Shown one piece after another: positions 42,696-51,286 of a stretch of 64,000 nucleotides of DNA. This DNA is from Chitinophagales bacterium. GTDB lineage: Bacteria > Bacteroidota > Bacteroidia > Chitinophagales > BACL12. The translations under genes were made by a program, and so were the position numbers. Position 1 is the first letter of the stretch; each line of letters begins with the position of its first letter. Location: NCBI GenBank assembly GCA_020636645.1, contig JACJXO010000003.1, forward strand, positions 62,001 through 126,000, read 5' to 3'. The notes under the pieces were generated by a model that worked only from the letters and a program-made list of their open reading frames with translations, had not been told where the DNA came from and did not search any database.

Positions 42696-43574
42696 ATGAA
42701 AAACCTGATCACTACCATTTTGCTGGGCTGTGCTGTATCTGTACAGGCTCAAACAAGTACGGCGCATGATATTTTTTCAGATACCCGGATCATCACTTCG
42801 CAATCAGTAGAGACCAACTGGAAAGGTGAAGGTACTTTTATCATATCTCACCGGTTTGGAGATATATACCAGAACGATGCCTATTCCATATTATATAATT
42901 TCTTAGGTTTTGATGGCGGTGCCAATATGCGCATCGGGCTGGACTATGGCATTACTGACCGGCTGATGATTGGCGGTGGCAGGAGTGGTTACAACAAGAC
43001 CTACGATGCATTTGCCAAATGGAACATCATGCGTCAGCAGTCAGGAGATAAAAACCTTCCTGTAGCTATAACTTTATACAGTGATATATCCTTTATATCA
43101 GATACGACCAATGCAGTTCTTGACAGTTTTTTTGTGGACAGATTCAGCTATGCCTATCAGTTGATGATAGCCAGAAAGTTCAATGAGAAGCTGAGTGTAC
43201 AAATCATGCCTACTTTGATACACCGGAATCTGGTGGCAACCAAAGCAGAAAGTAATGATGTTTTTGCCCTTGGTGCTGCAGTGAAGTACAACCTGACACC
43301 GGTGCTTGCAATATCTGCAGAATACTTTTACAATCTGCCAGGACAGTTACCGGCCGGGTTCAATGATTATTCAGCGCTTGGTATAGATATCAAGACCAAG
43401 GGGCATGTCTTTCAGATTCAGCTGACCAATTCTCCGTTCCTTATTCCGGAATACTACATAGGTGCTACCCAGGGTAACATCATTGACCAGGATGCCAGTG
43501 GTCAGTTCGATCTGAATCTGCGTCTGGGTTTCAATATTACCCGTGACTTCCAGCTTGGAGGACGACAGTACTGA
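42696..43574 (+). CDS. DUF5777 family outer-membrane beta-barrel protein
   Basis: About 292 residues with a signal peptide (MKNLITTILLGCAVSVQAQ) and alternating strands typical of an outer-membrane barrel. The family pattern includes the N-terminal FIISHRFGDIY and the later region LGLDIKTKGHVF-like (here ALGIDIKTKGHVFQIQLTN). DUF5777 barrels commonly accompany c-type cytochromes and YceI proteins, which suggests a pore or scaffold for an electron-transfer complex. I start it at ATG 42696, one base after the previous stop. It is convergent with the V-ATPase operon, 2 nt apart. Confidence 0.82.
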   Translation: MKNLITTILLGCAVSVQAQTSTAHDIFSDTRIITSQSVETNWKGEGTFIISHRFGDIYQNDAYSILYNFLGFDGGANMRIGLDYGITDRLMIGGGRSGYNKTYDAFAKWNIMRQQSGDKNLPVAITLYSDISFISDTTNAVLDSFFVDRFSYAYQLMIARKFNEKLSVQIMPTLIHRNLVATKAESNDVFALGAAVKYNLTPVLAISAEYFYNLPGQLPAGFNDYSALGIDIKTKGHVFQIQLTNSPFLIPEYYIGATQGNIIDQDASGQFDLNLRLGFNITRDFQLGGRQY

Positions 43575-43576
43575 TC

Positions 43577-44032
43577 TTACAGAGAGGCGCTGATCAGGAA
43601 GGTTGCTGCAAAGGCAACGATAGCGTAGAGTTCAGGAAAAACTGCCAATACCATTGTTTTTCCAAATACATCGTGCCCTGATGCAATACCTTCGATACCA
43701 TGTGCCGTTACCTGACCTTGTTGAATTGCTGAAAACAATCCAACCAGACCAAGAGCCATACCGGCAGCGAGTACTGAAGCTCCCTGAAATATGGTCATAT
43801 CAGTCAGCCCCTGCAGTTTTCCGCTTACAATAAAAAATCCTGCAAAACCATACAAGCCCTGTGATCCGGGTAAGGCACTCAGCAACATGTAATTACCAAA
43901 TGCCTCAGGCTTCTTTTTGAGGGCTCCGATGGTAGCTTTTCCTCCAATGGACACGCCAATTGCGCTACCAACCCCAGACAAGGCGATCATTAATCCAATT
44001 CCTATGTAGGCTAATGTTACTGCAGTGATCAT
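43577..44032 (-). CDS. ntpK: V-type ATPase rotor subunit K, Na+-type ligand set
   Basis: This 151-residue protein has four membrane helices, two fused c-type hairpins. Only the second hairpin carries the ion-binding acid, Glu134. Leu54, Ser57, Gln58, Tyr61 and Gln105 align with the residues that bind Na+ together with the essential glutamate in Enterococcus hirae NtpK, with Thr replaced by Ser. It forms the membrane rotor ring. It is the last gene of the V-ATPase operon; its ATG overlaps the ntpI stop as ATGA. Confidence 0.92.
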   Translation of the reverse strand: MITAVTLAYIGIGLMIALSGVGSAIGVSIGGKATIGALKKKPEAFGNYMLLSALPGSQGLYGFAGFFIVSGKLQGLTDMTIFQGASVLAAGMALGLVGLFSAIQQGQVTAHGIEGIASGHDVFGKTMVLAVFPELYAIVAFAATFLISASL

Positions 44033-45819
44033 GATTCTGTTTTAAAGTGTTTTTTCATAAATGGATTATACTGTATGCCGCCTCCGGTAAAGCCGGCATT
44101 CTTATAAAATTCAACAAATGTGAGTCTTATCGGGTGTACAAAAGCACTGAGGGTTGAAATTGCAAAATTCAAACCGTGACCAAAAAGCAGGATGATCACA
44201 AAAAACAAGATGCCAATTACAGATCTGCCGTCCAGCAAACTAAAGGCTATGTTGTTCACCACAAAGCCAAGGATACCGGATGACAAGCCCAACGCAAACA
44301 AGCGGACATAAGACAACACATCACCAAAAAGCCCTGTTACGCCATACAGGTCCCACAGGCCCAGGCCAAATCTGGAGAGCAGTCCTTTACCGGGATCGCT
44401 GAAAAAGATGATCAGAGCCAGTCCAGCTATGACCAGCACCATACCTGATAGCTGCCGGTTCCATCCTACACTAAGCAGTCCACCTGTAATGGCCAGTATC
44501 CATCCCAGAGAAGACAAGCCATATAGCCAGCCAAACAGCCGACTTCGGTTCCATACCCGGAGAGCCATTCCAAACAGGATCTGTATCAGGCCAACAGACA
44601 ACGACAGGTTGAACAACTGATCAACAGAAAGAAAATATGTCTGCCATTGCACCAACCATTCTGCGCTATGCTTACTAAGATCAGCGCCAAAGACAGTGCC
44701 GGTAAGCAGGCCAAAGACAGCTGCAGAAGTTCCAAGAAACTGTCCCAGTGTCAGAATATTTCTAAGCGCAGGTGCTCTCCTACTCCATTTGAGCACGGTA
44801 AGGGCCAGCAGGATAATGAGGCCGTATCCCACATCGCCCAGACACATACCAAAAAAAAGGGTGAAGAAAGGTGCAAAAAACGGGGTCAGGTCGAGTTCTG
44901 TATATGCGGGCAAACTGAACAGCTCTCCTACAGGATGGAATAACCTGCTGAACCGGTCATTCTGTAACAAAACCGGAGTACTTTCATCGGGAGTTGGCCG
45001 GGACACCTTCCATACCAGATTGCTGTGATTCAAAAACGAAACAAACAATTCTGATCGATTCTCGGGCACCCAGCAATGGATCAGATGTAGTTTGCCATCA
45101 GCCAGCACCTGTGTGCCATTCAGGACATTCTCCCACTCTGATTCTTCTTCCAGCCGAAGCATCTCTGCCAGTAACATTGGGATGCAGGCCGCAAGTGTCA
45201 TCAGGCGTTCCCGGAGAGCCCTGTGCTCTTGTTGTTGTTGATGTTGTGCAATAGCAAGTTCCTGCAGAGAAGCATCTTTCAGATCAAGCATGGATGCATT
45301 CAGGGAAGGTGGAATCAAACGATCTGAAAGCACCACAAAATGTACCTGATGCTTGTCTTCATGAATGATCTCCAGGGCCATCTCTTTTTTCCAGTCTTGC
45401 TGAAATGAGCCCGCAGGGCAATGAAAGAAATAGGTATAAATTCCATATTCTTGAAGCGATTGTAACCGACCTGCAGGAATATCGCCCCATGGTTCCAGTA
45501 CTTTCCATCGCAATCTAGTTTCACGGGTCTCTTTTTCCAATTCAGAAAGCCTGGTTCTGATCTGATCAGTTTCGATGATCAATGCTTCAGTATTTAACGG
45601 AGGATTCTCCGGCAGGTCTGCAGCTTTAAAGTTGCTCAGCCACTGATACCTTTCCTGCAGCCGGCGATAATTTCTCAGTTGATCTTCCTTTGCTGCTGCG
45701 TCCTGATCATTCCAGGTAGTATCGATATGCGCAATGCCCAGTTTTCTGAGCTCATTCAGCACCTGCGAAAGTTCACGATGATGCACCAGCAGTTGATATT
45801 TCAGCATAGGTGCGATCAT
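44029..45819 (-). CDS. ntpI: V-type ATPase subunit I (stator membrane subunit a)
   Basis: About 596 residues with a long cytosolic N-terminal half of coiled coils and a small beta domain, then seven to eight membrane helices from about residue 310. The functional Arg-containing helix region LFALGLSSGILGFVVNNIAF lies near the C-terminus. Subunit I provides the ion half-channels and links peripheral stalks to the membrane. ATG 45819 overlaps the ntpD stop as ATGA, which excludes the longer upstream frame. Confidence 0.92.
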   Translation of the reverse strand: MIAPMLKYQLLVHHRELSQVLNELRKLGIAHIDTTWNDQDAAAKEDQLRNYRRLQERYQWLSNFKAADLPENPPLNTEALIIETDQIRTRLSELEKETRETRLRWKVLEPWGDIPAGRLQSLQEYGIYTYFFHCPAGSFQQDWKKEMALEIIHEDKHQVHFVVLSDRLIPPSLNASMLDLKDASLQELAIAQHQQQQEHRALRERLMTLAACIPMLLAEMLRLEEESEWENVLNGTQVLADGKLHLIHCWVPENRSELFVSFLNHSNLVWKVSRPTPDESTPVLLQNDRFSRLFHPVGELFSLPAYTELDLTPFFAPFFTLFFGMCLGDVGYGLIILLALTVLKWSRRAPALRNILTLGQFLGTSAAVFGLLTGTVFGADLSKHSAEWLVQWQTYFLSVDQLFNLSLSVGLIQILFGMALRVWNRSRLFGWLYGLSSLGWILAITGGLLSVGWNRQLSGMVLVIAGLALIIFFSDPGKGLLSRFGLGLWDLYGVTGLFGDVLSYVRLFALGLSSGILGFVVNNIAFSLLDGRSVIGILFFVIILLFGHGLNFAISTLSAFVHPIRLTFVEFYKNAGFTGGGIQYNPFMKKHFKTES

Positions 45820-46409
45820 GATAAATTGCTTTTTTTCTTTTTTACGATCTTCTGGGTTGCTTTCTCCAGTGTTTCCTGATCTTCCAGAAAACGTTTGATC
45901 TTTCTGATGCCTTCTCTGCATTCAGGTATCTGAACCTTTTCATACAGATTGAGCTTCTGTGTGGTCTTCTTTCTCTCCTTTTCCAGTTTATCCAGAAATT
46001 CTTTCTGGAGCTTATATCTGATTTGCAGGGTATAAGCTTGCTTTACATAGCTTACACCCTGGGGCCACCAGGGTGGATTGGAACGAAAATCAAAGGGGCG
46101 TTCAGAGATGTCAGCCCGTTCAAATATCCTGTACCTTACGCCAGCAAAACTGCCTGTTCTGGTTTGAATATGATGAACAGATACCAGGCTTGTATCCCAT
46201 TCTGACCACAAACCTGCAAAGCGCTCTCCTTCTTGCTGATGGTCCAGAAGTGCCTGATGAACCTCTTTCAGTACCAGAAGCTGTTTCTTTACTTCTGTTC
46301 TCAAAGCACTTTCTTTTGAGCGGATCGTTGACAAAGCAGATTCTCTGATCTTCAGAGCTTTTTCAAGTCCCTGCAATGCTATCTTATTATATGCAATCTG
46401 GAGTGACAT
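45816..46409 (-). CDS. ntpD: V-type ATPase subunit D (central rotor shaft)
   Basis: This 197-residue protein is made of two long helices forming an antiparallel coiled coil, seen in the N-terminal LEKALKIRESALSTIRSKES and the C-terminal KLEKERKKTTQKLNLYEKVQ segments. A short beta-rich middle region contains Trp-Trp-Pro. It transmits rotation between the A/B hexamer and the K ring. One base overlaps with ntpB and the stop overlaps ntpI. Confidence 0.92.
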   Translation of the reverse strand: MSLQIAYNKIALQGLEKALKIRESALSTIRSKESALRTEVKKQLLVLKEVHQALLDHQQEGERFAGLWSEWDTSLVSVHHIQTRTGSFAGVRYRIFERADISERPFDFRSNPPWWPQGVSYVKQAYTLQIRYKLQKEFLDKLEKERKKTTQKLNLYEKVQIPECREGIRKIKRFLEDQETLEKATQKIVKKKKSNLS

Positions 46410-47728
46410 CAGTTCATCCAGTATCTGTCAACCAATTCCTGTCTGATACCTGTTTCATCAGGTTGAAAATGTTTGCTGATGAGCTGCCATGCCTTGTTCA
46501 GCATCTCGTCCATATCCATTTGCACATCTATGGATAATAGTTCTGCTGTATAATCACGGGCATAAGCCAGGGTACGTATATCGTAATCTGTCAGTTCAAA
46601 TCCGTTCTCTTTTTTGATCCTGGCTTCGGCAGCATCTGCATACAATCTGATACAGGCGTTCATGATCTGCGGGTGGTCTTCTCTGGTCTGCTTACCTATT
46701 ACCAGTTGCTTGAGCCTGGAAAGACTTCTGAATGGATCAATAATAACCTTTCCTGTTTCGCTGTCTTTTCTTAGAAACAACTGGCCTTCAGTTATGTAAC
46801 CTGTGTTATCCGGAATGGCATGAGTAATATCACCCTGATTCAGAGTGGTCACTGCTATGATGGTAATGGAGCCTTTGCCTTCAAACTGAACTGCTTTTTC
46901 ATATATCCTGGCCAGATCTGAATACAGAGACCCGGGCATACTGTCTTTAGATGGTATCTGATCCATTCTGTTGCTGACTATACTAAGTGCATCAGCATAC
47001 AACGTCATATCAGTGAGCAAAACCAGTACCTGTTCGTCTTTATCAACTGCAAAAAACTCAGCAGCTGTAAGCACCATATCAGGAACCAGTAACCTTTCAA
47101 CGGGAGGGTCTTCGGTGGTATTGACAAAAGCTATGATCTTATCCAGCACCCCTGCACGTCTGAATGTATCTTTAAAAAAGAGCAGGTCATCATTGGAAAG
47201 CCCCATTCCGCCCAGTATGATCTTATCAGCTTTGGCACGCAGGGCTACTGTAGCCATCACTTCATTGTAGGGTTGATCAGGATCAGCAAAGAACGGGATC
47301 TTCTGCCCTCCCAGAATGGTGTTGTTCAGATCTATGCCAGCTATGCCGGTAAAAATAGGTGTGTTGGGTTGTTTCCTTCTGACCGGATTAACCGGTGGGC
47401 CACCGATCTCTCTTTTTCGGCCGGTTGGAGCCGGCCATTCATCCAGCGGCTTACCAAAAGCGTTAAAGAATCTGCCACGAAGTCTTTCATCTACTTCCAA
47501 TTCCGGAGCAGTGCCCAGAAAAGAAACCTTTGCGTCATTTGCAATACCTTCCGTACCACTGAAAACCTGAAGGGTTACCATGTCACCTTCCATTTTTACC
47601 ACCTGAGCCAACCTGCCGTCAACCAGAGCCAGTTCTTCGTTCCCTATACCGGTGGCCCGCAGACTGATAGTAGCTTTGGTAATATGATGAATATCTGTAT
47701 AGAACCGATTGATCACGGATGTTTGCAT
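46409..47728 (-). CDS. ntpB: V-type ATPase subunit B (non-catalytic)
   Basis: This 439-residue protein has the alpha/beta-type fold without a P-loop lysine. Family features include PVNPVRRKQPNTPIFTGIAG and PSKDSMPGSLYSDLARIYE. Alternating with A subunits it forms the catalytic hexamer and completes the nucleotide sites. Its start lies 1 nt after ntpA stops and its stop overlaps ntpD by one base, so the operon is tightly packed. Confidence 0.95.
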   Translation of the reverse strand: MQTSVINRFYTDIHHITKATISLRATGIGNEELALVDGRLAQVVKMEGDMVTLQVFSGTEGIANDAKVSFLGTAPELEVDERLRGRFFNAFGKPLDEWPAPTGRKREIGGPPVNPVRRKQPNTPIFTGIAGIDLNNTILGGQKIPFFADPDQPYNEVMATVALRAKADKIILGGMGLSNDDLLFFKDTFRRAGVLDKIIAFVNTTEDPPVERLLVPDMVLTAAEFFAVDKDEQVLVLLTDMTLYADALSIVSNRMDQIPSKDSMPGSLYSDLARIYEKAVQFEGKGSITIIAVTTLNQGDITHAIPDNTGYITEGQLFLRKDSETGKVIIDPFRSLSRLKQLVIGKQTREDHPQIMNACIRLYADAAEARIKKENGFELTDYDIRTLAYARDYTAELLSIDVQMDMDEMLNKAWQLISKHFQPDETGIRQELVDRYWMN

Positions 47729-47729
47729 A

Positions 47730-49493
47730 TCAGATTGATTTTTCGGCAGGTTGTATTGCCATGGATCTTACTTCTTCCAGAATGCGGTTAAATCCCGGAG
47801 ATTCAAAGATGGCATAGTTCAATTGTTTCAGGCTGTTGATCATTTTTCTGAAAAATGGACGTACTTCAGAAAAATGATCAAAGTGATACTCTGTTTGACA
47901 TATTTGCAGCAACAGATCAGCCATGAATTCCTGACGGGTAACCGAACAGAACATATCAACCTCGTCAAAAGCATCCTGCTGTAACAGGATGAAATCAAGC
48001 AGTTCTGATTTCCAGAATTGCATATGGTAGTCAATGCTTACTCCATCATCGCCCAGAATATTGATCTGGTCTGCAGCTTCCTTTCCCCGTAGCAAAATGT
48101 TCTTGATCTCATTAGCATGTGCGATCCATCTGGTACTCACATGCTCCTTCATATAATCTCTGAACTCAGGATACTCCAGGTACTTTGAATAGGAATCTAT
48201 CGGGTCAACTGCAGGATATCTTTTGCTATCGGCACGTCTTTGTGAAAGTGCATAGAAACATCTGGCTGCTTTCTTGGTAGCTTCTGTTACAGGTTCTTTC
48301 AGGTTACCTCCGGCCGGAGATACCGTACCGATAAAAGTGATTGAACCCTGCTTTCCATTTGTCAGTTCCACATATCCGGCTCTTGCATAAAAAGCTGCTA
48401 TGGTAGCGGTAAGATCCATAGGAAAAGCGTCAGGCCCCGGCAGATCTTCCATTCGGTTAGACATTTCACGAAGAGCCTGTGCCCAGCGTGATGTGGAATC
48501 TGCCAGCAACAATACCCGCAGCCCCATATTCCGGTAGTATTCACAAATGGTCATGGCTGTATAGACGCTAGCTTCTCTGGCAGCTACAGGCATGCTGGAT
48601 GTATTGGCTATGATGATGGTCCTTTCGATCAGTTTTCGTCCTGTGGCCGGGTCATCCAGTTCAGGAAACTCTGTAAAGATCTCCACCACTTCATTTGCTC
48701 TTTCACCACATGCTGCAATGACTACGATATCTGCTTTCGCCTGCTTGGCAATGGCTTGCTGCAGTACGGTTTTGCCGCAACCGAATGGTCCCGGTATAAA
48801 TCCTGTACCTCCCTCCAGCATTGGGTGCACGGTATCAATTGTTCTGATGCCGGTTTCCAGCATTTTGAACGGGCGAATTTTTCTACCATACGCTTTGAGT
48901 GCCAATTTACTTGGCCAGGTGCTAACCATTGTTACTGCATGTTTTCTGCCATCAGTCATGATGATCTCAGCGACTGTATCTGCTGCTTTATATTCTCCAG
49001 CCGGTTTGATCTCAGCTATTTTCCCCTGACCTTCCATACTGAAGGGAGCCATGATCTTGTGCGGCAGTCCATTCTCTGTTATTTCTCCAAGCCAGGCTCC
49101 GGCAGATACCATGCTTCCAGTCTGAACCAATGGTCTGAAATCCCATTTTTGATGTACATCCAATGCAGGAGAACGCATGCCACGAAGCAGGAATGTGCCT
49201 TCGTGGGCATCGAGATCACTTTGCAATCCGTCGTATTTTTTACCCAGCATACCCGGACCAAGCGTCACTTCCAGCAGATCGCCGGTAAAGTTCACTTCTG
49301 CCCCGATGCGTACTCCTCTTGTGCTATCATACACCTGCACAAAAGCGATCTCACCACTGATCTTAATGATCTCACCCATCAACAGATCTTCGCCCGCCTG
49401 CAGGTAGCATATTTCGTTTTGTCTGACAGGTCCGTCAGGTTTTACCTGCACCAGATTGGCAATCAGACCCTGAACTGTACCACGAACTTTCAT
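47730..49493 (-). CDS. ntpA: V-type ATPase catalytic subunit A
   Basis: This 587-residue catalytic subunit has the P-loop GPFGCGKT at residues 235-242 and the downstream GERANE catalytic glutamate motif. The non-homologous insert domain typical of V-type A subunits lies at about 110-190. It hydrolyses or makes ATP and drives rotation of D and K. The ATG overlaps the DUF2764 stop as ATGA. Confidence 0.96.
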   Translation of the reverse strand: MKVRGTVQGLIANLVQVKPDGPVRQNEICYLQAGEDLLMGEIIKISGEIAFVQVYDSTRGVRIGAEVNFTGDLLEVTLGPGMLGKKYDGLQSDLDAHEGTFLLRGMRSPALDVHQKWDFRPLVQTGSMVSAGAWLGEITENGLPHKIMAPFSMEGQGKIAEIKPAGEYKAADTVAEIIMTDGRKHAVTMVSTWPSKLALKAYGRKIRPFKMLETGIRTIDTVHPMLEGGTGFIPGPFGCGKTVLQQAIAKQAKADIVVIAACGERANEVVEIFTEFPELDDPATGRKLIERTIIIANTSSMPVAAREASVYTAMTICEYYRNMGLRVLLLADSTSRWAQALREMSNRMEDLPGPDAFPMDLTATIAAFYARAGYVELTNGKQGSITFIGTVSPAGGNLKEPVTEATKKAARCFYALSQRRADSKRYPAVDPIDSYSKYLEYPEFRDYMKEHVSTRWIAHANEIKNILLRGKEAADQINILGDDGVSIDYHMQFWKSELLDFILLQQDAFDEVDMFCSVTRQEFMADLLLQICQTEYHFDHFSEVRPFFRKMINSLKQLNYAIFESPGFNRILEEVRSMAIQPAEKSI

Positions 49494-50269
49494 ACATATG
49501 TATTTACATCAATGTCAAATACCGGAACCTTGGCGTCAGCATTTCTGATCCTGCTCCATCTTGCTATCAGTTGTTGTTGCCATGCATAGGCCAATAATCG
49601 GTCAATTCGAAATTCTTTCTGAAAGAGCCGTTCTTCAAGCCAGTTCCAGGCAAGGTTGTCAGCTTCCCATTCCAGTTCTTCCGGGTGTCTGATGGTCATT
49701 AAACGCATGATCTGTCCTGAAATGCCGGTTGCTTCCAGTATCCGGCGATGGTAATCTGGCCAGGAAATGTTCGGTTCTTCCACACCGGAAAGCCGGTGAA
49801 CATCTGCAATGGCATCACCATTGTCTTCTACAAGCAGGATCCTGATCAGGAACAGAGCCTCCTGTAAAACGGTGTATTCATGAAGCAACCGGTTGTTTGT
49901 CTGACGAACAAAGGTGGTCCAGGCGATCCTCCAGGATGCCTCCAGCGATATCCTGGGCGATTCTTTGCCGGGAAATAGCATTTGATCCTGGTAGGGAAAT
50001 AATTTCAGGTTTTGCTGCAGGTAAGACTGATGAGCAGAACTGTCGTAGCACGCCAGCAGCTGATCGGTTTCAGAAACGGGTTGTTCAAAGAAGCTGCGCA
50101 GAACCAGTTTATGATCAACCGGCAGGTAGGCAAGTTGTAGCAGCAGCTGATCATGGGAGGTCAGCAAATGACCATATTGTGCCCAGATATTTCCTGTACC
50201 GGCAAGATCCGGTTTTTGAAGAGTCAGATCCGGTAAACCTGTGATCAGGCCATAGTATTCATGATTCAC
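49490..50269 (-). CDS. DUF2764 family V-ATPase operon protein
   Basis: About 259 residues beginning VNHEYYGLITGLPDL, which matches the start of DUF2764 proteins (YYxLIxGLPDL). The rest is helical with many Trp, Leu and Glu residues. DUF2764 proteins sit between subunits E and A in Bacteroidota V-ATPase operons where subunit C is absent, so a C-like coupling role is likely but unproven. GTG 50269 overlaps the ntpE end by 11 nt. ATG 50281 (MKPPVNHEYY) is the alternative start. Confidence 0.82.
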   Translation of the reverse strand: MNHEYYGLITGLPDLTLQKPDLAGTGNIWAQYGHLLTSHDQLLLQLAYLPVDHKLVLRSFFEQPVSETDQLLACYDSSAHQSYLQQNLKLFPYQDQMLFPGKESPRISLEASWRIAWTTFVRQTNNRLLHEYTVLQEALFLIRILLVEDNGDAIADVHRLSGVEEPNISWPDYHRRILEATGISGQIMRLMTIRHPEELEWEADNLAWNWLEERLFQKEFRIDRLLAYAWQQQLIARWSRIRNADAKVPVFDIDVNTYV

Positions 50270-50882
50270 GGGAGGCTTCATTTCCAAGCAGATCATTCAT
50301 TTCCTGATTGAAATAGGCGGACAGCAAAGACCTGAAACTTTCCTCAGTGAAGTCTATGGTAAATCCTTTCCCTTTCATTTTAATAGCAAATCCACGAAAA
50401 TGACCTCCGGTCAGCCCCAGTTCCGGTTCTTTAGAGAGTTGCCTTCCTACTTCCTCCTGCAGATAGGCTGTAGCTTCCTGGTCAAAGGAATCAGGCAACT
50501 GAACCTGAATCTGTCCGTCTTCGCCTTCATGCAAATGTTTGAGGGCTTCGGTCAGCAGTACTGCTACGTGTTCTTTCTGATCAAGGATCTGATGGATCGG
50601 TTCATCGATGACCCGATACCTGATCATATGAGTTATCTCTTCCCGTAAAGCAGTCAAAGCATTATCTGTAAGCATTCTGATCTCAGCCAAAGCTCTTGCC
50701 TTCCAGCCGGCTGCTTCCTGTTCTGCATGATGAAGCAAGGCATCTTTATGGTTTTTTGCTTCACGCAGAATATTATCGGCTTCATGACGGGCATTTTGGA
50801 TGATCTCTTCTGCATCCAACCTGGATTTTTCAATGCTTTCCTGATAGATCTTTTCGGCCAGTTCGGCCAGTTTGTTATCCAT
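50259..50882 (-). CDS. ntpE: V-type ATPase subunit E (peripheral stalk)
   Basis: This 207-residue protein has a long N-terminal helix rich in Ala, Glu and Lys (residues 1-90), a classic right-handed coiled-coil stalk, and a C-terminal globular domain binding the A/B hexamer. It is the first gene of the operon E-DUF2764-A-B-D-I-K. A weak promoter box TTGGTTTG lies at 50903-50910. Confidence 0.88.
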   Translation of the reverse strand: MDNKLAELAEKIYQESIEKSRLDAEEIIQNARHEADNILREAKNHKDALLHHAEQEAAGWKARALAEIRMLTDNALTALREEITHMIRYRVIDEPIHQILDQKEHVAVLLTEALKHLHEGEDGQIQVQLPDSFDQEATAYLQEEVGRQLSKEPELGLTGGHFRGFAIKMKGKGFTIDFTEESFRSLLSAYFNQEMNDLLGNEASRES

Positions 50883-51283
50883 ACTGTCTGACTTAATGGT
50901 TGCAAACCAATGTCTTTAGAGAAATGATCAGGAAGTCTGGTTCGCTTCCGGAATACATAGTCAGATCAGCAGAAATTGGTCAGCTATCCGTAAAAAAAAC
51001 AGATCCATATCACGCTCTGTTTGGAGTGACCTCATCCCACAGGATTTGAGGCGCCGGGGTGCTTTGTAATCCGGTTCATACATTACTGCAGGCAGCAACT
51101 TCTTACGGCACGCCATTACACACCGGACGTTTTCTCGGTTGAATTACCAATGTTAGATCACCAAACAAATAACGCAGATATGGATCTGATACCTTTCGGT
51201 TGGTACTAAGATAATAGCAGGTTCCGTTTTCAACCAACTGAAAACAGATTTTTTTTCCTGCAGAAAAAACTTCAACTTTCTGA
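50883..51283. other. Intergenic region between ntpE and the GH113-like gene
   Basis: About 400 bp without a convincing gene, unusually long for this window. It holds the weak ntpE -7 box near 50903 and A/T-rich runs before the GH113-like gene (51248-51276). The minus strand contains a short open frame ending at 51103, but its only ATG lies inside the neighbouring gene. It may hold undetected regulatory RNA or a gene remnant. Confidence 0.4.
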
Positions 51284-51286
51284 GTG

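Noticed and set aside
48756..49589. A 277-codon plus-strand frame opposite ntpA
   Set aside because: ntpA is certain, and the frame crosses into the DUF2764 gene without recognisable sequence.
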